Shown piece by piece: positions 32,992-41,350 of a stretch of DNA of 64,000 nt (position 1 is its first letter; each line of letters starts with the position of its first letter). The stretch spans positions 682,001 to 746,000 of the forward strand of contig NZ_JAAVIY010000001.1 in NCBI RefSeq assembly GCF_014748335.1, given 5' to 3'. This stretch comes from Flavobacterium selenitireducens. Lineage in GTDB: Bacteria; Bacteroidota; Bacteroidia; Flavobacteriales; Flavobacteriaceae. Made by a program: the position numbers and the translations under genes. The notes below the pieces were generated by a model. The model was not told where the DNA came from. It worked only from the letters and a program-made list of their open reading frames with translations, and ran no database searches.

Positions 32992-33438
32992 ATGAAACAA
33001 CTACTTGCATTTGCTGTGCTTTTCGTAAGCGTCATCGCCTGTTCGACCCAACAGCCGACCACGTCTTCACCTGAAGCCAGAACGAAAAAAGAGGTCGCCT
33101 CTTCCAAAAGCGACACCATCCGGATTGCCAACGACTCGCTCGAATACGAAATCCTGATCATCGATCCCGGTTTCAACAGCTGGATGCTGACCAACGGTCG
33201 CGATCGAGGGTTTTACTCCCAATCTTATCTCGAAGGCCGGAATATTCCGTGGGTGACAGAATGGAATATCAGGGCGCGTTCGCCGCGAAATTTCCAGGGC
33301 GACCTTTACACCATGGAAATCGACTATCGTCCGGGCATCAATTATGGATACGAAGTAAATTACCTGTTGTTCAACTACCTTACCTATTTTCAACTCACGA
33401 AAGACCAACGACTCGGCGGACCGATACCGCGGTTATAA
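32992..33438 (+). CDS. DUF6146 family lipoprotein
   Basis: A 148-residue lipoprotein (lipobox VSVIAC, Cys17), a family of unknown function limited to Flavobacteriaceae. The mature part has a Lys/Ser-rich linker and then a compact domain with YEILIIDPGFNSWML, EWNIRARSPRNFQGDLYTME and YEVNYLLFNYLTYFQL, the last being the most conserved. It is on its own transcript by appearance; the DUF6787 gene follows 50 bp downstream with its own promoter box. An envelope location is expected, function unknown. Confidence 0.82.
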   Translation: MKQLLAFAVLFVSVIACSTQQPTTSSPEARTKKEVASSKSDTIRIANDSLEYEILIIDPGFNSWMLTNGRDRGFYSQSYLEGRNIPWVTEWNIRARSPRNFQGDLYTMEIDYRPGINYGYEVNYLLFNYLTYFQLTKDQRLGGPIPRL

Positions 33439-33463
33439 AATTTCGGTTTTGGCAAAGTATTCG

Positions 33464-33471
33464 TACTTTTG
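33464..33471 (+). promoter_or_regulatory. -7 promoter box (TACTTTTG)
   Basis: TACTTTTG fits TAnnTTTG, 17 bp before ATG 33489, which fixes the start of the small membrane protein and rejects the longer frame beginning at 33249. Confidence 0.6.
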
Positions 33472-33488
33472 GGCCATATCCCTTCCGA

Positions 33489-33812
33489 ATGAAAAAACTC
33501 AAGGAACGTTGGGGAATCACGTCAGGATTCCAGCTTACCGTCATATTTATCGTTTTTGCGCTTACAGGATCGACCTCGGCATACCTGTCCAAGCCGATAC
33601 TGGGCTGGATGGGACTTGAAAAAGAAGCGGTTTCGGCATGGATCTATTACCCGCTTTACATCATCCTGATTTTTCCCGTCTACCAGGTCTTACTTATCGC
33701 CTACGGGACGATTTTCGGGCAGTTTAAATTCTTTTGGGCGTTCGAAAAGAAGATGCTAAAAGGCGTCGGACTTGGATTTTTGTTCAGCGAAAAAAAAAAC
33801 GCCCGTGATTGA
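33489..33812 (+). CDS. DUF6787 family membrane protein
   Basis: A 107-residue membrane protein with two helices (about residues 13-33 and 49-72). The N terminus MKKLKERWGITSGFQLTVI and the C-terminal FWAFEKKMLKGVGLGFL match DUF6787, found only in Bacteroidota and of unknown function. Its last codons overlap the left arm of a bidirectional terminator. The promoter is directly upstream, so the gene is probably monocistronic. Confidence 0.82.
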   Translation: MKKLKERWGITSGFQLTVIFIVFALTGSTSAYLSKPILGWMGLEKEAVSAWIYYPLYIILIFPVYQVLLIAYGTIFGQFKFFWAFEKKMLKGVGLGFLFSEKKNARD

Positions 33813-33823
33813 CGGACGTTTTG
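33795..33823. terminator. bidirectional terminator
   Basis: ACGCCCGT (33799-33806) pairs with ACGGACGT (33812-33819) with one mismatch, with A-run left and TTTT right, between two convergent small membrane protein genes. Confidence 0.7.
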
Positions 33824-33827
33824 GTGA

Positions 33828-34154
33828 CTATTTCTTTTTAAGCAGATACGTATAGCACCACATCAGCGTAAAGCTCGGCACGATATCGGTAAATGGAATG
33901 ATTTCTTCCAAAAAGGAGAACACACCCGCGATTTTCCCTGTAGTTCCCTTGTAAAGACGTGCCATCAGGATTGCCGATAAAGGCGCCCAGATCACGTCTC
34001 CAAACTCCCCGATGAACGGGAGCGAAAAAGACAACATGCCTATCGCATCAAAAAGGACGCTCAACATCAAATCGCGCGTCCTGTTATCCCGTGCGGCCTC
34101 AGCCCCGGGCAATCCTAATTTCTCTTTCACCATCTCGTTCACGAATAAAGCCAT
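33828..34154 (-). CDS. small conserved membrane protein
   Basis: A 108-residue protein with two to three hydrophobic segments (MLSVLFDAIGMLSFSLPFI, VIWAPLSAILMARLY, and the C-terminal DIVPSFTLMWCYTYLL). It begins KEKLGLPGAEAARDNRTRDLM, a soluble head. I recognise it only as a conserved protein of Flavobacteriaceae with no named function. Its start lies one base downstream of the msrA stop, so both genes are likely to be co-transcribed. No catalytic residues stand out. Confidence 0.7.
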   Translation of the reverse strand: MALFVNEMVKEKLGLPGAEAARDNRTRDLMLSVLFDAIGMLSFSLPFIGEFGDVIWAPLSAILMARLYKGTTGKIAGVFSFLEEIIPFTDIVPSFTLMWCYTYLLKKK

Positions 34155-34155
34155 A

Positions 34156-34818
34156 TTATTTTTGATGTTTCAGCTGCGCCTTGTACTTCTCCCTGACCTT
34201 TTCGACTTTCGGTGTGATCACAAAAGAACAGTACGGCTGCTGTTTGTTTTGGGCGTAATAATTTTGATGATAATCCTCGGCCGGATAAAACGTCGGCGCT
34301 TTGGTCACTTTGGTCACAACTTTCTTGCCAAAGCCGTAAGTTGATTCCTTTTCAAGTTCCTGGATGTAAGCTTCAGACAACTCTTTTTGAGCCGCGGTAT
34401 GGTAAAATATCTCGCTCCTGTATTGGGTCCCGACGTCATTTCCCTGTCGGTTCAGCGTCGTAGGATCGTGGGTTGCGAAAAAGATCTCGAGCAATTCCCC
34501 GAAATCCAACTTTTTCGGATCGTACGTAATCTGGACCGCTTCCGCATGCCCCGTGTCTCCGGAGCTGACTTCGTTATAAGTTGGGTTTACGGTCTTACCG
34601 CCAATATAGCCGGAAACAACGCTTTTCACGCCATCGATTTCCAGGAAAACCGCTTCGGTACACCAAAAACAGCCGCCACCGAACGTAGCGGTCTCCAAAC
34701 CCTGCTGTTCGCTGAGTTCAATGGATTTGCTGTGGTTCTCCTGCGCTTTTTGTTGTTTTTCCTTGGCCATGCACGAGAAGAAAACGGCCAACATCGGTAA
34801 AAAAATCAATTTTTTCAT
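34156..34818 (-). CDS. msrA: peptide-methionine (S)-S-oxide reductase MsrA, lipoprotein form
   Basis: A 220-residue exported MsrA that repairs oxidised methionine in envelope proteins. A lipoprotein signal ends VFFSC. The active site is [12 protein letters not shown], with the nucleophilic Cys in GCFW. Other conserved parts are [32 protein letters not shown] and [10 protein letters not shown]. The conserved C-terminal resolving Cys arrangement is not obvious except Cys in QPYCSFVI. It is followed on the same strand by a small membrane protein gene. The longer open frame from 34920 adds residues before the signal peptide and is rejected. Confidence 0.94.
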   Translation of the reverse strand: MKKLIFLPMLAVFFSCMAKEKQQKAQENHSKSIELSEQQGLETATFGGGCFWCTEAVFLEIDGVKSVVSGYIGGKTVNPTYNEVSSGDTGHAEAVQITYDPKKLDFGELLEIFFATHDPTTLNRQGNDVGTQYRSEIFYHTAAQKELSEAYIQELEKESTYGFGKKVVTKVTKAPTFYPAEDYHQNYYAQNKQQPYCSFVITPKVEKVREKYKAQLKHQK

Positions 34819-34935
34819 AGTAATGTTTAGGAATGCAAAATTACGCTGAAAATCGTGGTTTGGATTTGACGTTAACGCAAGTTTATTTGTTGTTGAGTAC
34901 GCTTCGCCTCGCCCGGACACGTCTCGTCTGTCATC

Positions 34936-34999
34936 CGCTAATTTGCTAATTGCACCATCCGCTAATTATCTAATTCGCTAATTCGCTAATTCGCTAATT
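34936..34999. repeat. 8-bp CGCTAATT tandem repeat
   Basis: Eight 8-bp units, five of them CGCTAATT, one TGCTAATT, one ATCTAATT and one diverged (GCACCATC). They lie between the msrA start and the ABC ATPase, ending 30 bp before ATG 35029. The unit is the same NNCTAATT type as at 17849. Confidence 0.85.
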
Positions 35000-35028
35000 A
35001 GTTCGTTTCTTTGCCAAAAGCCATCCCG

Positions 35029-35691
35029 ATGATACAAGCCCGCAACATCCAAAAATATTACGACCAGCTGCACGTTCTCAAGGGCGTTGATCTTTCGATC
35101 GAAAAAGGAGAAGTGATATCGGTTGTCGGAGCCTCGGGCGCGGGAAAGACGACATTGTTGCAAATCTTAGGGACGCTTGACAAGCCGTTCAGACAGGAAG
35201 GAACGTCGCTCGTGATCGACGGACAGGACGTCCTGTCAATGAACGATGCCTCGCTTTCGCGTTTCCGGAATCTTCACCTCGGTTTTATCTTCCAGTTCCA
35301 TCAGCTATTGCCAGAGTTCAACGCGCTGGAGAATGTCTGCATTCCTGGCTTCATCGCCAAACGCAACCGGACCGAAGTCGAGAACGACGCTAAAAAGTTA
35401 CTCGATTACCTCGGATTGTCGCATCGTATTTCGCACAAGCCAAGCGAATTGTCCGGAGGAGAACAACAACGCGTTGCCGTGGCCCGCGCCATGGTGAACA
35501 AGCCGTCGGTAATTTTTGCGGACGAGCCTTCCGGAAATCTCGACACCCAATCGGCGGATAATCTCCACAAACTTTTTTTCGACCTTCGCAATGAATTGGG
35601 CCAAACCTTCGTGATCGTGACGCACAACGAGGAACTTGCCGATATGGCAGACCGAAAACTCGTCATGAGCGACGGTCTAATCATTTCCTGA
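35029..35691 (+). CDS. ABC transporter ATP-binding protein (LolD/MacB type)
   Basis: A 220-residue ATPase subunit. The Walker A is [12 protein letters not shown], the Q-loop [12 protein letters not shown], the signature [15 protein letters not shown], Walker [13 protein letters not shown], and the switch His in VIVTHNEE. This set and length are typical of LolD-like ATPases, which release lipoproteins from the inner membrane, or MacB/FtsE relatives. No permease gene is adjacent: the next gene encodes a multi-span protein without ABC permease features, so the ATPase is orphaned. A TTG at 35011 is possible, but ATG 35029 ([11 protein letters not shown]) gives the normal start. Confidence 0.88.
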   Translation: MIQARNIQKYYDQLHVLKGVDLSIEKGEVISVVGASGAGKTTLLQILGTLDKPFRQEGTSLVIDGQDVLSMNDASLSRFRNLHLGFIFQFHQLLPEFNALENVCIPGFIAKRNRTEVENDAKKLLDYLGLSHRISHKPSELSGGEQQRVAVARAMVNKPSVIFADEPSGNLDTQSADNLHKLFFDLRNELGQTFVIVTHNEELADMADRKLVMSDGLIIS

Positions 35692-35692
35692 G

Positions 35693-37378
35693 ATGTTGCT
35701 CATTGCCCTGACCTTCGTCTACATGGTCTTTACGACCGTCAATTTCGGGGCTTGCGTGAATTCACTTTTTAAGACGAGGACTTCAGATGTCGCGATAATG
35801 GGCATGCTCGGTCTTTTCGGGATAACGATGTTTACTTCCGCCTGGGCCATTTTCTGGCGCGTAAACTGGGAATTTCACATCGCCTTGCTCGCAGCCAACA
35901 TCGTTCTTTTTTTCGTGTTCCGCAATGCGGTGGTCGCCGTTTACCGACTGTTCCGCATCCGGCTCGGCAAACTCCCTGAAAGCCTCAGGTTACTTTTGCT
36001 CGTCAATTGCCTGCTGATTCTTTTTAAATCGGCATCGGCTCCGTTTGTTCCCGATAACGAATCCTATTATATCCAGACCGTAAAATGGCTCAACGAGTTC
36101 GGTCTTTTCAAAGGTTTAGGCAACCTGCATATTTTTCTGTCCCAAATGAGCGGCTGGCACATTGGCCAAAGCGCGTTCAGTTTTTCGTTCCTTTATCCGA
36201 ATTTTAACGATCTCAGTGGTTTTTGCCTGCTGCTTGCCAACGTTTATGCGATCTTCCGGCTGCACGATTATTTCGTCAGCGGTTCCAAGGTTGCCCTGAT
36301 CATGGGCGTCTTTCCGATGGCCAACGTGTTTTTTCTCCAATTCACGGCAGCGCCATCGCCCGACATTCCGATTTTCGTGCTTACCTTCATGGTGATCGAT
36401 ATTTTTTTCTGCCACTTCGAAAACCCGTCGCGGTCCAACTTCAACTTACTGGCTATCTTGGTACTTTTCGCTCTTTACATCAAAATCACTGCAGTTGCCA
36501 TCGCCATTTTTCCAATTTATTTGCTTGCGACCCAATTCAGGCATTTACTGTCCAAACGCATGGTGTCGGTCGGGATCGGCGTGCTCGGATTGTTTGTGAT
36601 ACGCAATATGATCACGAGTGGCGTGCCGCTTTTCCCGTTGCCTTATGATTTCGGATTCCATCCTGATTTCGCAATTCCAAAGCACATCGCTGCCTATTTT
36701 TTTACCGAAAGCCGTCCCTACTCTTATGGTTTGACCGCGGCGCAATTCGAAGCGATGCCGTTTTACGAAATATTTTGGCATTGGTTGCGGATGCCGAAAC
36801 TCCACGGATTCTTTAACGTCGTCGCAGTGGCTCTCATCCTGATAAGCCCAATGCTGATCGTACGCTTTTTCAACATACGGCCAATGTGGATCGCCTATTG
36901 CGCCATGACGATCCAATTGTCACTGCTGCTTTTCCTCTCTCCCCAATACCGTTTCTTTGTGAATTTCATTCTGTTTTTCGGGATTTTTGGCGTCACGTCC
37001 ATCGTTTTCAAAAGTCGTTCGATCGTGGGAGTGTCGGCGGTTTTCAGCATGCTTTCGGCTATCGTCGTTTTTGTTCCGATGAGGCTTGGAGCCGTTACTG
37101 ATAACCATCTTACGTCCCAAACGCCGGCATTCGAGTGGAAACGGATGTTGTTTCCACATCCGAATTCGAGGTCGGACGGTAATTTCCAAAAAATCCGAAA
37201 TGGCAACCTCGACTATTTTTCGCCTGTAAATGATGATTTTTTCTGGAAAACCGCCGACGGTCCGTTGCCGTGCGTAAATAAAGATCAAATCCGATTTTTT
37301 GAGCGGCGTTTCGGTGTGCGTCCGCAATTGAAGGGAACAAAGTTGGCCGACGGTTTTGTGTCCGACACTGTCCGATAA
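35693..37378 (+). CDS. large multi-span membrane protein (LIC_10190-like)
   Basis: A 561-residue inner-membrane protein with about twelve helices, and a soluble C terminus from about residue 480. The segment APFVPDNESYYIQTVKWL in the first loop and FLQFTAAPSPDIPIFVL resemble polyprenol-linked glycosyltransferases or the LIC_10190 membrane family; the catalytic Asp that GT-C enzymes carry in the first loop could be Asp in PDNESYY. That remains a guess. The gene starts one base after the ABC ATPase stop, so the two are co-transcribed. Substrate unknown. Confidence 0.65.
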   Translation: MLLIALTFVYMVFTTVNFGACVNSLFKTRTSDVAIMGMLGLFGITMFTSAWAIFWRVNWEFHIALLAANIVLFFVFRNAVVAVYRLFRIRLGKLPESLRLLLLVNCLLILFKSASAPFVPDNESYYIQTVKWLNEFGLFKGLGNLHIFLSQMSGWHIGQSAFSFSFLYPNFNDLSGFCLLLANVYAIFRLHDYFVSGSKVALIMGVFPMANVFFLQFTAAPSPDIPIFVLTFMVIDIFFCHFENPSRSNFNLLAILVLFALYIKITAVAIAIFPIYLLATQFRHLLSKRMVSVGIGVLGLFVIRNMITSGVPLFPLPYDFGFHPDFAIPKHIAAYFFTESRPYSYGLTAAQFEAMPFYEIFWHWLRMPKLHGFFNVVAVALILISPMLIVRFFNIRPMWIAYCAMTIQLSLLLFLSPQYRFFVNFILFFGIFGVTSIVFKSRSIVGVSAVFSMLSAIVVFVPMRLGAVTDNHLTSQTPAFEWKRMLFPHPNSRSDGNFQKIRNGNLDYFSPVNDDFFWKTADGPLPCVNKDQIRFFERRFGVRPQLKGTKLADGFVSDTVR

Positions 37379-37409
37379 TTGGCATTGATGAAGCGAATGC
37401 CTATTTTTG
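37379..37409 (+). promoter_or_regulatory. promoter (-33 TTG, -7 TATTTTTG) for the TIGR02757 gene
   Basis: TTG at 37379 and TATTTTTG at 37402-37409 are separated by 20 bp, a good Bacteroidota promoter. It places transcription start near 37415, so ATG 37427 is the best start; ATG codons at 37388 and 37397 lie before the start of transcription. Confidence 0.65.
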
Positions 37410-37426
37410 TATCAGAAATGACACCC

Positions 37427-38212
37427 ATGACGTTTGACGAGCTGAAATCCTTCCTGGACGAAAAATCCGACCTCTATAACAATCCCAACTTCATCGAATC
37501 CGACCCGATACAGATTCCGCACGCTTTTTCGCTAAAGGAAGATATCGAGATCGCGGCATTCCTTTGCGCTACCATCGCTTGGGGCAACCGGAAATCGGTA
37601 ATTGCCAATTCCCGCAAAATGATGGCGTTGATGGGCGATTCTCCATACGATTTCGCAATGTCGCACTCCGAACGCGACCTGGAAAAGTGTGACGGTTTCG
37701 TGCATCGGACGTTCAATTCCGTCGATCTCAGAACCTTTCTCGCCGGGCTCAGGCACATTTACCAGAACCACGGCGGCATGGAGGCTATTTTTACCGCACA
37801 TGCAAACGATCTGCAAAGCGGCATAGTTGAATTCAAAAAGCGTTTTTTCGAGATTCCCCACCAAGTGCGCACCCAAAAACACATTTCCGACCCGTTGCAG
37901 GGAAGCGCCGCAAAACGTATTCACATGATGCTGCGGTGGCTCGTTCGACAGGACAACAAAGGCGTCGACCTCGGGATTTGGAAAGGTATTTCGCCTGGTT
38001 CGCTCTCGTGCCCGCTCGACGTGCATTCCGGAAACATCGCGCGAAAATTGGGAATCCTGAGCCGAAAGCAAAACGACGCGAAAGCGGTTTTGGAACTCGA
38101 CACGAAATTGCGGCAATTTGATGCGAACGACCCGGTCAAATACGATTTCGCTCTTTTCGGGCTTGGTGTGTTCGAAGGATTTGCAAATGACGGAAGCGAG
38201 GGTAAGTCTTAA
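37427..38212 (+). CDS. TIGR02757 family protein
   Basis: A 261-residue soluble protein of the TIGR02757 family found in Bacteroidota. Landmarks are YNNPNFIESDPIQIPHAFS, AAFLCATIAWGNRKSVIANS, KRIHMMLRWLVRQDNKGVDLGIW and CPLDVHSGNIARKLGIL. It is built of helices and resembles helix-hairpin-helix DNA glycosylase-like folds (CDVHS near the normal catalytic Asp position), but no activity is known to me. The start is settled by a promoter that precedes ATG 37427. It is the only gene on its apparent transcript. Confidence 0.82.
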   Translation: MTFDELKSFLDEKSDLYNNPNFIESDPIQIPHAFSLKEDIEIAAFLCATIAWGNRKSVIANSRKMMALMGDSPYDFAMSHSERDLEKCDGFVHRTFNSVDLRTFLAGLRHIYQNHGGMEAIFTAHANDLQSGIVEFKKRFFEIPHQVRTQKHISDPLQGSAAKRIHMMLRWLVRQDNKGVDLGIWKGISPGSLSCPLDVHSGNIARKLGILSRKQNDAKAVLELDTKLRQFDANDPVKYDFALFGLGVFEGFANDGSEGKS

Positions 38213-38234
38213 TTAGGAGATTTTGCTTGTATAG

Positions 38235-38321
38235 TTTTAACGTTAATGGCAGATTTTCTGTAGTGGTGCGATTTTAAAAACGCGTAAATTCACCACGGGT
38301 GGGGCCGGGGAATGCCGCAAA
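38235..38321 (+). repeat. 87-bp dispersed element, copy A
   Basis: The left end is TTTTAACGTTAATGGCAGAT, and the right part (38285-38317) contains AATTCACCACGGGTGGGGCC followed by GGGGAATGCCG. The same ends, same order and same spacing occur in copy B at 39790, while the central 25 bp differ. It lies in the 185-bp gap before an AraC-type regulator gene. No coding sense is apparent. Confidence 0.85.
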
Positions 38322-38397
38322 CGGGAAATCGGTCGTATCCAAGGCCAATAATTCGATGGATTCGCCATTCAGTAGCCGATAATCTAGCCATCAAAAA

Positions 38398-38955
38398 ATG
38401 AAACTCCACATAAAAAATATGGTCTGCGACCGTTGTAAAATGGTTGTCCGCGATGCACTCGAACAACACGGATTGACGCCTCTAGCCGTGAGTCTGGGCG
38501 AAGTGGAGCTTTCCGGAAGATTGTCGGACGCTCAAAAATCCGAAATAGGTACTTCGCTCAAAAAACTTGGTTTCGAAATCATAGATGATAAAAAACTTCG
38601 CACGGCCGAAAAAATAAAAACCTTGATCATTTCGCTCGTGCATCAACAGGAAACGGCACTGAAAGTCAAACTTTCGGATTTTCTCGCCTCGGAACTGAAA
38701 CAGGATTACAGCGCGCTAAGCAATCTGTTTTCACAACAAACGGGCAACACGATCGAGCGATTCCATATCCTGCAAAAAATCGAACGCGCCAAAGAACTTT
38801 TGCAATACGACGAACTCAACCTCGCCGAGATCGCGTCGGAACTTCGCTATAGCGACCCATCCCATTTTACGCGACAATTCAAAAAAGTGACCGGTGTGAC
38901 GCCTAGTGAGTTTAAAGCTTCCCAATCTGCACGAACGCCGCTCAACCGACTGTAA
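38398..38955 (+). CDS. AraC family regulator with metal-site-like N terminus
   Basis: A 185-residue regulator. The N-terminal 70 residues (MKLHIKNMVCDRCKMVV with Cys10 and Cys13) resemble a heavy-metal-associated domain; residues 115-180 are an AraC double helix-turn-helix with LNLAEIASELRYSDPSHFTR and FKKVTGVTPSEFK. AraC proteins bind DNA and activate nearby genes. The following gene encodes an HMA/MauE-like membrane protein, so the pair may control metal or redox handling. An 87-bp element lies upstream. Direct metal sensing is an inference from the CxxC only. Confidence 0.85.
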   Translation: MKLHIKNMVCDRCKMVVRDALEQHGLTPLAVSLGEVELSGRLSDAQKSEIGTSLKKLGFEIIDDKKLRTAEKIKTLIISLVHQQETALKVKLSDFLASELKQDYSALSNLFSQQTGNTIERFHILQKIERAKELLQYDELNLAEIASELRYSDPSHFTRQFKKVTGVTPSEFKASQSARTPLNRL

Positions 38956-39031
38956 TTGGGCCGGATTCTTCCAAAGTTGTGCAAGCCTGATGCGCTGATT
39001 ATCCCGAAATTTGCAGGACAAACCACATATC

Positions 39032-39751
39032 ATGACCCATACCTATCATATTTCAGGAATGACCTGTTCGGGATGCGAATTCAAGGTCAAAAGCCGTTTG
39101 CTGCAAGTGGATGGAATCACGGCCGCAGACGTTTCCCTTGAAAACGAACAGGCAACGCTTTCGATGAACGCGCACATCGAAATTTCCAAGCTGCAACAAG
39201 CATTGGGAACCGATGGAAAGTACACGATTTCTGCAGATCCTAACAATCAAGCTTCCGAAGCCCCAAGAAGCTGGTTCGAAACGTACCGCCCGATTTTGTT
39301 TATTTTCGCCTATATCTCAGCCATTAGCTTGTTGGCGCAACTGGAAAACAGCGCTTTCGATCGGATGCAGTTCATGCGTCACTTCATGGCTGGATTCTTC
39401 CTGACGTTCTCTTTCTTCAAAATGCTCAACCTGAAAGGTTTTGCCCAAAGCTATGTTATGTACGACGTGATTGCGCGTGCAATTCCGGCCTGGGCATACC
39501 TTTACGCGTTTGTGGAGCTCGGTTTAGGGATTGCCTATCTCGTCGATTTCAGTCCGATCGCAACCAATCTCGTTACGTTCGTCGTCATGTCGTTGAGCAT
39601 TATAGGCGTATTGAAGACGGTGCTGGATAAGAAAACGATACAGTGCGCCTGTCTGGGAGCGGTTTTCAACCTTCCGATGAGCACCGTGACCATCATCGAG
39701 GACGGCCTTATGATCGCGATGAGTGGCTGGATGCTTTGGACGTTATTGTAA
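39032..39751 (+). CDS. HMA domain-MauE/DoxX-like membrane protein
   Basis: A 239-residue protein. Residues 1-65 form a heavy-metal-associated domain with ISGMTCSGCEFKVKSRLLQVDGI written in two parts here as ISGMTCSGCEF and KSRLLQVDGI; Cys12 and Cys15 would hold Cu(I), Zn or Hg. Four membrane helices follow in a MauE/DoxX-like region, ending with CACLGAVFNLPMSTVTIIED where Cys205 and Cys207 are next to the membrane. Such fusions might accept a metal in the cytoplasm and act on it in the membrane, or supply reducing power. It lies downstream of the AraC regulator. Confidence 0.82.
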   Translation: MTHTYHISGMTCSGCEFKVKSRLLQVDGITAADVSLENEQATLSMNAHIEISKLQQALGTDGKYTISADPNNQASEAPRSWFETYRPILFIFAYISAISLLAQLENSAFDRMQFMRHFMAGFFLTFSFFKMLNLKGFAQSYVMYDVIARAIPAWAYLYAFVELGLGIAYLVDFSPIATNLVTFVVMSLSIIGVLKTVLDKKTIQCACLGAVFNLPMSTVTIIEDGLMIAMSGWMLWTLL

Positions 39752-39789
39752 AAATCCTGGCAGGCTCACTCGCGCGAGGCGTTATTGGC

Positions 39790-39876
39790 TTTTAACATTA
39801 ACGGCAGATTTCATGTACTGGACATAAAGTGGAAGTCCTTAAATTCACCACGGGTGGGGCCGGGGAATGCCGTAAA
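39790..39876 (+). repeat. 87-bp dispersed element, copy B
   Basis: Left end TTTTAACATTAACGGCAGAT and right part with AATTCACCACGGGTGGGGCC then GGGGAATGCCG, aligned without gaps to copy A at 38235. The central part differs. It ends 56 bp before the helicase promoter box at 39932. Confidence 0.85.
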
Positions 39877-39931
39877 CTTCCTATCGGGATGCGGAACCGT
39901 CAGTTACGTGGCGCCGTCACTCAATAAACCC

Positions 39932-39939
39932 TATCTTTG
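39932..39939 (+). promoter_or_regulatory. -7 promoter box (TATCTTTG) for the helicase gene
   Basis: TATCTTTG matches TAnnTTTG, 14 bp before ATG 39953, so the long frame from 39785 is not used. Confidence 0.65.
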
Positions 39940-39952
39940 CAAAAAAAATCAG

Positions 39953-41293
39953 ATGGCCTTCGAACAGTTCAACCTCCCGAAATCTTTGCAAAAAGCGATT
40001 GACGACCTCGGTTTCGATCAACCTACGCCGATTCAGGAGAAAGCGTTTCCCGTCATCATGTCCGGGCGCGACATGATGGGAATTGCCCAAACCGGGACAG
40101 GAAAAACGTTCGCTTATTTGCTGCCGCTGTTCAAACTCTACAAATTTACGCCCACCGAGACGCCAAAAATCGTCATTCTCGTTCCTACGCGCGAATTGGT
40201 CGTGCAGGTTGTGGAAGAAGTTGAAAAGCTTACCAAATACATGTCGGTTCGCGCGTTGGGAATTTACGGAGGCGTCAACATCAATACCCAAAAAACCTCG
40301 GTTTATCAAGGAATCGATGTTCTCGTCGGCACGCCGGGACGCGTCATGGACCTTGCATTGGACAACGTCCTGAGGTTCGACGAGACGCAAAAGCTCGTCA
40401 TCGATGAATTCGACGAGATGCTCAACCTCGGTTTCCGTCCCCAGATTACCTCCATCCTGGCAATGATGAAGACCAAGCGGCAAAATATCCTTTTTTCGGC
40501 TACGATGACGGACGATGTAGACGAAGTCCTCAACGATTATTTCGACTTTCCTGAGGAAATTACGCTTGCTCCCTCGGGAACGCCTCTCGAAAAAATCGAG
40601 CAATTGTCGTATTCCGTCCCGAATTTCAACACCAAAGTGAACTTGCTCAAACAGCTGCTTCAAACCGACGAAAGCATGGAGCGCGTGTTGGTTTTCGTCA
40701 ATAACAAGAAGATTGCCGACATGTTGCACGAAAAGGTCGACGAGGATTTCGAGGGACAATTCGGGATCATCCATTCGAACAAGTCACAAAACTACCGCTT
40801 GCATACGATGGCCGATTTCCAGGAAGGAAAACTCCGCGGGTTGATTACCACCGACGTCATGGCGCGCGGTCTCGACATCCGGAACATTACCCATGTCATC
40901 AATTTCGAGATGCCCGAGCTTCCCGAGCAATACATGCACAGGATCGGACGTACCGGACGTGCCGACGCGAGCGGCATTGCCATTTCTATGGTTGCCCCGA
41001 GGGAAGAAGACATCAAAATCGAAGCTGAAATGCTGATGGACCGCGAAATCGACCAACTCGAATTGCCATCTGAAGTCGAAATCTCCACCTTGCTCATCGG
41101 ACCGGAGAAAGAAAAGGAAAAAATAAAATTCCTGCTCAAGAAACCGAAACTTGACGGAGGTGCTTCCCATCACGAAAAATCGGCTAAGAACAAAAAAATC
41201 AACCTCGGCGGACCCGGAAAGACCAAGAAAAAAACGGGATCGGTCAACAGAGGGTTGTTGCGTGCCCAGGCAGCGAAGAAGAAAAAAAAGTAA
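39953..41293 (+). CDS. DEAD-box RNA helicase (motif II DEFD)
   Basis: A 446-residue ATP-dependent RNA helicase. Visible are the Q-motif FNLPKSLQKAIDDLGFDQPT, Walker A AQTGTGKT, motif Ib TPGR, motif III SAT, and motifs V and VI with TDVMARGLDI and HRIGRTGR. Motif II reads DEFD (Asp151-Asp154) rather than DEAD. The C-terminal 50 residues are a Lys-rich tail (KKTGSVNRG and LLRAQAAKKKKK) suited to RNA binding. It is monocistronic by appearance with its own promoter. The variant motif keeps the two catalytic acidic residues. Confidence 0.92.
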   Translation: MAFEQFNLPKSLQKAIDDLGFDQPTPIQEKAFPVIMSGRDMMGIAQTGTGKTFAYLLPLFKLYKFTPTETPKIVILVPTRELVVQVVEEVEKLTKYMSVRALGIYGGVNINTQKTSVYQGIDVLVGTPGRVMDLALDNVLRFDETQKLVIDEFDEMLNLGFRPQITSILAMMKTKRQNILFSATMTDDVDEVLNDYFDFPEEITLAPSGTPLEKIEQLSYSVPNFNTKVNLLKQLLQTDESMERVLVFVNNKKIADMLHEKVDEDFEGQFGIIHSNKSQNYRLHTMADFQEGKLRGLITTDVMARGLDIRNITHVINFEMPELPEQYMHRIGRTGRADASGIAISMVAPREEDIKIEAEMLMDREIDQLELPSEVEISTLLIGPEKEKEKIKFLLKKPKLDGGASHHEKSAKNKKINLGGPGKTKKKTGSVNRGLLRAQAAKKKKK

Positions 41294-41350
41294 TCGCTCG
41301 TAAACGTATATTCTGTTTAGTTGACGTTTTGAACTGATTGTTTTCTCAGG

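Noticed and set aside
34936..34999. Origin-like AT-rich region or DnaA box cluster
   Set aside because: The units are CTAATT octamers, not DnaA boxes (TTATCCACA), and no replication gene is adjacent.
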